This document shows positions 6,144 to 7,929 of a stretch of 7,929 bases of DNA, piece after piece; the stretch's first letter is position 1, and each line of letters starts with the position of its first letter. Source of the DNA: Chloroflexota bacterium (GTDB taxonomy: Bacteria > Chloroflexota > Limnocylindria > QHBO01); the NCBI GenBank assembly GCA_031177555.1, contig JAPSGM010000077.1:1-7929 (forward strand), given 5' to 3'. The position numbers were made by a program, and so were the translations under genes. The notes under the pieces are model-generated. The model saw only the letters and a program-made list of their open reading frames with translations. It was not told where the DNA came from and ran no database searches.

Positions 6144-6799
6144 AGAACGCGGTCCTCCAGCTCCCAGGCGTGGTCGAGCGCGTGCCATGCCGAGCGGCGG
6201 ACGAAGTAGCGCGGGGTCCACGGCTTCCGCACCGCGTTGGGATTCGGCGGCTCCTCGCCCCGGGCGCGCGCGTCGAGCGCCGCCAGGACGGCCGCTCGGA
6301 CCTGCCTCGTCCGTGCGGATTGCCCGTCCGCGGGCGGCCTGGGCCGCCGGCTGCCCAGCTGATGGAGGTAGGCCTCCTCGGCCTCCTGGACGTGGGCCTG
6401 CATCTTGTCCAGGCCGCGGCCGCCGCCGCGCGGCCCGGCCCGCAGCTCCTTTCCGCGGGCGCGCCGCGCCGAGGAGTCGAACGCCTTCCAGGCGGCCTCC
6501 AGCAGCCGCCGCTCGCGCTGTAGGTCGCGAGGCGTCAGCGGCCGCTCGTCGGCCTTTGCCGTGGTGCCCGGGACGCCGAAGTCGGTGCCGGAGCCGCCGA
6601 GCAGCCGCTCGACGACCTCGAAGGTCGCGCCGGCAAGGTCGGGCTCGCCGGCGACCTTGGCATAGCGTGCCGCATACTCGGCCAGCCTGGCGAGCGCCTC
6701 CTCCTCGCCCTTGCCGCTGCGGGCCCAGCCGGGCCAGTCGAGTGCGATGGCGAACGTCCGCCTGGCGCCTGCCTCGAGCGCGACCCTGACCGTGGTCAC
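6140..6799 (-). CDS. Uncharacterised protein with HicB-like N-terminus and DinB-like C-terminus
   Basis: This 219-residue, charged, soluble protein has no function I can assign. The first ~45 residues (VRVALEAGARRTFAIALDWP, then GWARSGKGEEEALARLAEYA) resemble the small beta-alpha fold of HicB-like proteins, where a domain of this shape binds a partner or substrate. The middle is rich in Arg, Glu and Gly (about residues 85-175). The C-terminal RRSAWHALDHAWELEDR (about residues 201-217) resembles the His-containing helix of DinB/YfiT metal-binding four-helix proteins, with two His residues in WHALDH. The GTG start at 6799 is supported by a GGGAGG SD 8 nt upstream and lies 3 nt after the stop of the hydrolase gene, so the two are cotranscribed. 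No HicA-like toxin gene is next to it, so this is not a canonical toxin-antitoxin pair. Existence is confident; the domain assignments are visual. Confidence 0.8.
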   Translation of the reverse strand: MTTVRVALEAGARRTFAIALDWPGWARSGKGEEEALARLAEYAARYAKVAGEPDLAGATFEVVERLLGGSGTDFGVPGTTAKADERPLTPRDLQRERRLLEAAWKAFDSSARRARGKELRAGPRGGGRGLDKMQAHVQEAEEAYLHQLGSRRPRPPADGQSARTRQVRAAVLAALDARARGEEPPNPNAVRKPWTPRYFVRRSAWHALDHAWELEDRVL

Positions 6800-6802
6800 G
6801 CC

Positions 6803-7513
6803 CTAGGCCTCCCAGGTCTCCCCGGGCTGCAGCGCCACCACGGTCGCATCGGTCTGGCCGGCGAACTCGTCAGGTGTCCCGGCCAGGACCGGGAAGGTGC
6901 CGTAGTGCACCGGGATGACGGTGCGCGCGCCGCAGAGCTGCACCGCACGGGCGGCATCGGCCGGGCCCATCGTGTAGTGGCCGCCGATGGGGAGGACCGC
7001 GACCGACGGGGCCCATCGGTCCCTGACGAGCGCCATGTCGCCGAACAGGTCCGTGTCGCCGGAGTGATAGACGCGGGTGCCGTCCTCGAACTTGATGAGC
7101 CAGCCCCAGCAGCCCAGGTCGCGGGTGACGGCCGGATCCGTGCCGGTCAGGGTGGCGCCGCCCGAGTGCTCGGCGTGGACCATGGTGAAACCGATGCCGG
7201 CGGCGTCGAAGGTGCCGCCCTTGTTCATGCCGACCGCACCTTCGATGCCCTTGCCGATGAAGTAGATGCTCATCTCGTGGCTCCCGATCAGCTGGCCGCC
7301 CACCTCCGCTAGCTCCATCACGTCGGAGCCGTCGTCGCCGATGTGGTCGAAGTGCCCGTGCGTCGGCGCGATGACGTCAACCTGCTCCGGCGTGCGGTAC
7401 TCATCGGCGTAGTCCGGGGAGGTGGTCCATCGGTCGACCCACACCCACTTGTCCTGCGGGGACCGGTACAGCACGCCGCCGTGCCCCAGCCGGGTGATGC
7501 GCAGCTTCGCCAT
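6803..7513 (-). CDS. Metallo-beta-lactamase-fold metal-dependent hydrolase, UPF0173/UlaG-like
   Basis: This 236-residue cytoplasmic protein shows the full metal-site pattern of the metallo-beta-lactamase superfamily: THGHFDHIGD (residues 51-60; His52, His54, Asp56, His57), HAEHSGG (113-119; His116), HSGDTDLF (150-157; Asp153) and PVHYGTFP (201-208; His203). The lack of a long C-terminal domain, the opening MAKLRITRLGHGGVLYRS, and the SGDTDLF and HYGTFP segments fit the UPF0173 group, related to the lactonase UlaG. The natural substrate is unknown. The ATG at 7513 is preceded by an AGGAGG SD with 7 nt spacing and by a TACGAT -10 box about 28 nt upstream; the open frame continues to 7729, but that extension crosses the promoter and the repeat array and has no family similarity. 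It is the first gene of a two-gene operon. Confidence 0.92.
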   Translation of the reverse strand: MAKLRITRLGHGGVLYRSPQDKWVWVDRWTTSPDYADEYRTPEQVDVIAPTHGHFDHIGDDGSDVMELAEVGGQLIGSHEMSIYFIGKGIEGAVGMNKGGTFDAAGIGFTMVHAEHSGGATLTGTDPAVTRDLGCWGWLIKFEDGTRVYHSGDTDLFGDMALVRDRWAPSVAVLPIGGHYTMGPADAARAVQLCGARTVIPVHYGTFPVLAGTPDEFAGQTDATVVALQPGETWEA

Positions 7514-7540
7514 CCGCGTTCCTCCTGTCATGGTTGTCGA

Positions 7541-7570
7541 ATCGTATCCCTGCTGGTGAATGACATTCAC
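7541..7570 (-). promoter_or_regulatory. Candidate promoter of the hydrolase operon with a palindrome over the -35 region
   Basis: On the minus strand, TACGAT (7541-7546) fits the TAnnnT -10 pattern and would give a transcription start near 7534 and a leader of about 20 nt holding the AGGAGG SD (7521-7526). The -35 position at a 17-nt spacing (7564-7569) reads TGAATG, a poor match, and lies inside the perfect 15-bp palindrome GTGAATGACATTCAC (7556-7570). A protein bound there would cover the -35 region, acting as repressor or class II-type activator. Inferred from position only. Confidence 0.45.
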
Positions 7571-7850
7571 GTTCCGCAGTCGGCGCTTCCCGGCTTGCGA
7601 GATGTGCATGACAGTCGCGTTACGTGCCTCGCGCCGCCTTTCGACGCCAACGGATGACTGGAGTCGAGCGTGGAATGGTGGCTCACCGACGCGTGCGAGA
7701 GCCGTTGTGGTACTTAACGTGACCAGCATTCACATACCGGAACTCCGAGCCCGGAGACACGCGAGATGTGAATGACAGTCACGTTCCGCGACCCGGCGCC
7801 TCCCGACTTGGGAGATGTGAACCACGGTCACGTCCCGCAACTCGGCGCCC
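7556..7850. repeat. Degenerate tandem array of 48-49-bp units with GTGA-N7-TCAC dyads
   Basis: Similar units recur in one orientation. Dyad cores are at 7556-7570 (GTGAATGACATTCAC), 7604-7618 (GTGCATGACAGTCGC), 7719-7733 (GTGACCAGCATTCAC), 7768-7782 (GTGAATGACAGTCAC) and 7817-7831 (GTGAACCACGGTCAC). A weaker, slightly longer copy is at 7670-7686. The first two are 48 bp apart; the copies at 7670, 7719, 7768 and 7817 are each exactly 49 bp apart. Most dyads are followed by GTTCCGC or a variant, and three are preceded by GAGAT. The stretches between dyads are also related (CGGCGC, then TTCCCGGCTTG or CTCCCGACTTG). The array fills most of the 358-bp non-coding gap upstream of the hydrolase gene. 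A 49-bp period is not a multiple of three, so it is not a coding repeat. Role unknown: an operator cluster or an intergenic repeat family. Confidence 0.7.
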
Positions 7851-7871
7851 GTGACGGCGTCGATCTGCCGC

Positions 7872-7929
7872 TCAGCCGGGAATGAGCAGGCGCCCCGCGG
7901 CGGCGATCCGCTCCATCCACGGTCGCTCG
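7872..7929 (-). CDS. Possible C-terminal end of a minus-strand gene, cut by the window edge
   Basis: The minus strand is open from the right edge to a TGA (7872-7874), encoding 18 residues that end in RPWMERIAAAGRLLIPG. The composition looks protein-like, and the orientation matches the next two genes. The piece is too short to identify. If real, the repeat array lies between this gene and the hydrolase gene. A plus-strand start at ATG 7882 (MSRRPAAAIRSIHG) is an alternative, with no SD. Confidence 0.3.
   Translation of the reverse strand, partial: ERPWMERIAAAGRLLIPG

Noticed and set aside
6140..6799. HicAB toxin-antitoxin module
   Set aside because: Only a HicB-like segment is suspected, within a longer protein. 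There is no small HicA-like gene adjacent, and the upstream partner is a metallo-hydrolase.
7514..7729. N-terminal extension of the hydrolase by an upstream in-frame start
   Set aside because: The extension crosses the SD, the -10 box and the repeats, and the family begins at the ATG at 7513.
7560..7775. Plus-strand open frame of 71 codons across the repeat array
   Set aside because: It is built from the repeats, whose 49-bp period shifts the frame from copy to copy. It has no SD and no recognisable protein pattern.
7556..7850. Possible CRISPR array, given regularly spaced repeats
   Set aside because: The conserved core is short and degenerate, and the intervals between cores are themselves related to each other rather than unique. 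There are no cas genes. It is a tandem repeat.
7839..7871. Rho-independent terminator after the possible last minus-strand gene
   Set aside because: Only 4-bp GC arms could be found and there is no T-run; not enough to call.

Overview
The window is a very GC-rich bacterial chromosome segment with tightly packed genes, GTG starts beside ATG starts, strong third-position G/C bias, and several starts that have a TAnnnT-type -10 box directly upstream instead of a Shine-Dalgarno (SD). This fits a high-GC lineage such as Actinomycetota or a GC-rich Chloroflexota (the latter often seen only in metagenomes). The sequence alone does not decide between them. There are no rRNA or tRNA genes, no transposase and no phage genes; most of the content is ordinary core metabolism.

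Layout: (1) Bases 1-2563, plus strand: the 3' part of a type II NADH dehydrogenase (its start lies left of the window), a small two-helix membrane protein of unknown function, a PlsY-type acyl-phosphate glycerol-3-phosphate acyltransferase, and a PgsA-type CDP-alcohol phosphatidyltransferase whose start lies inside the end of plsY. The last two act early and late in phosphatidylglycerol synthesis and look translationally coupled. (2) Bases 2556-5140, minus strand: an ABC-2 exporter operon read right to left as ATPase, permease 1, permease 2. It resembles NodI/NodJ and DrrA/DrrB systems; the cargo is unknown. (3) Bases 5141-5252: a short divergent control region with a 16-bp perfect palindrome and a candidate promoter on each side, both placed so that transcription would begin at the ATG. 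(4) Bases 5253-6143, plus strand: an NAD(P)-binding atypical short-chain dehydrogenase of the NDUFA9-like type. (5) Bases 6140-7513, minus strand: a two-gene operon of an UPF0173/UlaG-like metallo-beta-lactamase-fold hydrolase followed 3 nt later by an uncharacterised protein with a HicB-like N-terminus and a DinB-like C-terminus. (6) Bases 7514-7871: a non-coding stretch holding a degenerate tandem array of 48-49-bp units, each built around a GTGA-N7-TCAC dyad; the copy nearest the hydrolase gene is a perfect palindrome lying over the expected -35 region. (7) The last ~58 bases may be the C-terminal end of another minus-strand gene.

The least ordinary parts are the dyad repeat array (7556 to about 7850), the divergent region with paired leaderless promoters and a palindrome (5141-5252), and the unexplained HicB/DinB-like protein. 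No complete new defence or mobile system is visible.
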